The notes under the pieces are model-generated. The model worked only from the letters and a program-made list of their open reading frames with translations, made no database searches and was not told the DNA's origin. A stretch of 5,833 nt of DNA, taken from positions 1 to 5,833 of the forward strand of contig JAZNXH010000143.1 of NCBI GenBank assembly GCA_045593785.1, written 5' to 3'. Positions within the stretch are counted from its first letter, which is position 1, and each line of letters opens with the position of its first letter. Both the position numbers and the translations under genes were made by a program. Of this stretch, positions 5,626 through 5,833 are shown piece by piece. Source of the DNA: SZUA-448 sp045593785. Its GTDB lineage: Bacteria > Bacillota > Clostridia > Lachnospirales > Lachnospiraceae.

Positions 5626-5670
5626 CTGACCGCAAGAAACGGTAACACATCAGGCGGTTAGATTTTTTTT
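5626..5670 (+). terminator. Promoter-proximal intrinsic terminator or attenuator
   Basis: CTGACCGC (5626-5633) pairs with GCGGTTAG (5654-5661), 8 pairs with one G-U, around a 20-base loop, followed by A and eight T residues (5663-5670). A smaller competing hairpin, ACCG (5629-5632) with CGGT (5640-5643), uses the same left arm. The structure starts at the predicted transcription start of the P2 promoter, so transcription from P2 would either stop after about 45 bases or need read-through. Confidence 0.65.
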
Positions 5671-5833
5671 CAAAAGTGGCTTTCACTTTTTGAGCACCTT
5701 GATAATCGAATAATGAAACAACCTTGAAAATTCTAATGAATATTCATCTAAGTTTTCATGTTGGTGCCGCAAGCACTGATATGAAAGTTTGGAGCAGAGA
5801 AATCTGCAGATTGGAACGAACGAATCTGAATTG
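5671..5833 (+). other. Structured leader running off the window, no gene seen
   Basis: No supported open frame occurs here. The segment is dense in inverted repeats: AAAAGTG/CACTTTT (5672-5678 with 5684-5690, five-base loop), a 12-base palindrome ATGAATATTCAT (5736-5747), an 18-pair hairpin (5750-5767 with 5773-5790, loop CGCAA, several G-U pairs), GCAGA-GAAA-TCTGC (5793-5806) and CAGATT/AATCTG (5807-5812 with 5823-5828). Two copies of an ACCTTGAtAAT-type sequence (5696-5717 and 5721-5740) resemble the boxA-like TTTGAAAA elements of Firmicutes rRNA leaders and spacers. With the strong tandem promoters upstream, this may be the leader of an rRNA operon or another structured RNA that begins beyond 5833. 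The identity is inference. Confidence 0.45.

Noticed and set aside
5052..5648. 198-residue minus-strand open frame
   Set aside because: It runs antisense through the end of the antiporter gene and across both tandem promoters. It has a phenylalanine-rich stretch encoded by A-tracts and no recognisable domain.
5671..5833. T-box or known metabolite riboswitch in the right-end leader
   Set aside because: GGTGCCGC at 5763-5770 recalls part of the T-box motif, but GGTGGNACCGCG is not matched, and no cobalamin, lysine, SAM or c-di-GMP core was recognised.
1..5833. Insertion sequence, CRISPR array, tRNA or attachment site
   Set aside because: No transposase frame, terminal inverted repeats, spaced repeat array or tRNA cloverleaf was seen on either strand.

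Overview
The window reads as a piece of a low-to-mid GC Firmicutes chromosome, most likely a Clostridia/Lachnospiraceae-type gut anaerobe. This is inferred from strong AGGAGG-type ribosome binding sites, canonical TTGACA/TATAAT promoters, U-tract intrinsic terminators, and the protein families (MepA-like MATE pump, GH2 of the LDQGY/RKHIK type, CaCA antiporter). No mobile element, tRNA or CRISPR array was seen, and no species can be named from this alone.

Layout. (1) Positions 1-2074, plus strand: the 3' end of a probable Nudix hydrolase gene, a complete MATE multidrug/cation antiporter, and a GNAT N-acetyltransferase. They are tightly spaced and look like one operon whose promoter lies upstream of the window; it ends at a hairpin terminator at 2087-2139 that can serve both strands. 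(2) Positions 2143-4053, minus strand: one complete cytosolic family 2 glycoside hydrolase with both catalytic glutamates, transcribed convergently toward the operon from its own TATAAT promoter. (3) Positions 4054-4403: a 350-bp divergent intergenic region. It holds the GH2 promoter on the minus strand. On the plus strand it holds a promoter followed at once by an RNA that matches the yybP-ykoY (Mn2+-sensing) riboswitch pattern and overlaps an intrinsic terminator. (4) Positions 4404-5372: a CaCA-family cation antiporter controlled by that riboswitch. (5) Positions 5373-5833: no convincing gene. It holds a hairpin, two tandem strong promoters with an A-tract UP-like element between them, an early terminator with a T8 tract, and a highly structured leader running off the end. 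This looks like the control region of a strongly transcribed unit, possibly an rRNA operon, lying just outside the window.

Most noteworthy: the antiporter, which would be annotated by default as calcium/sodium, sits behind what looks like a complete Mn2+ ON-switch. The 3' strand of the aptamer closing helix is also part of the terminator stem. This suggests that Mn2+ export may be its physiological role. The second point of interest is the unexplained promoter-terminator-structured-leader arrangement at the right end.
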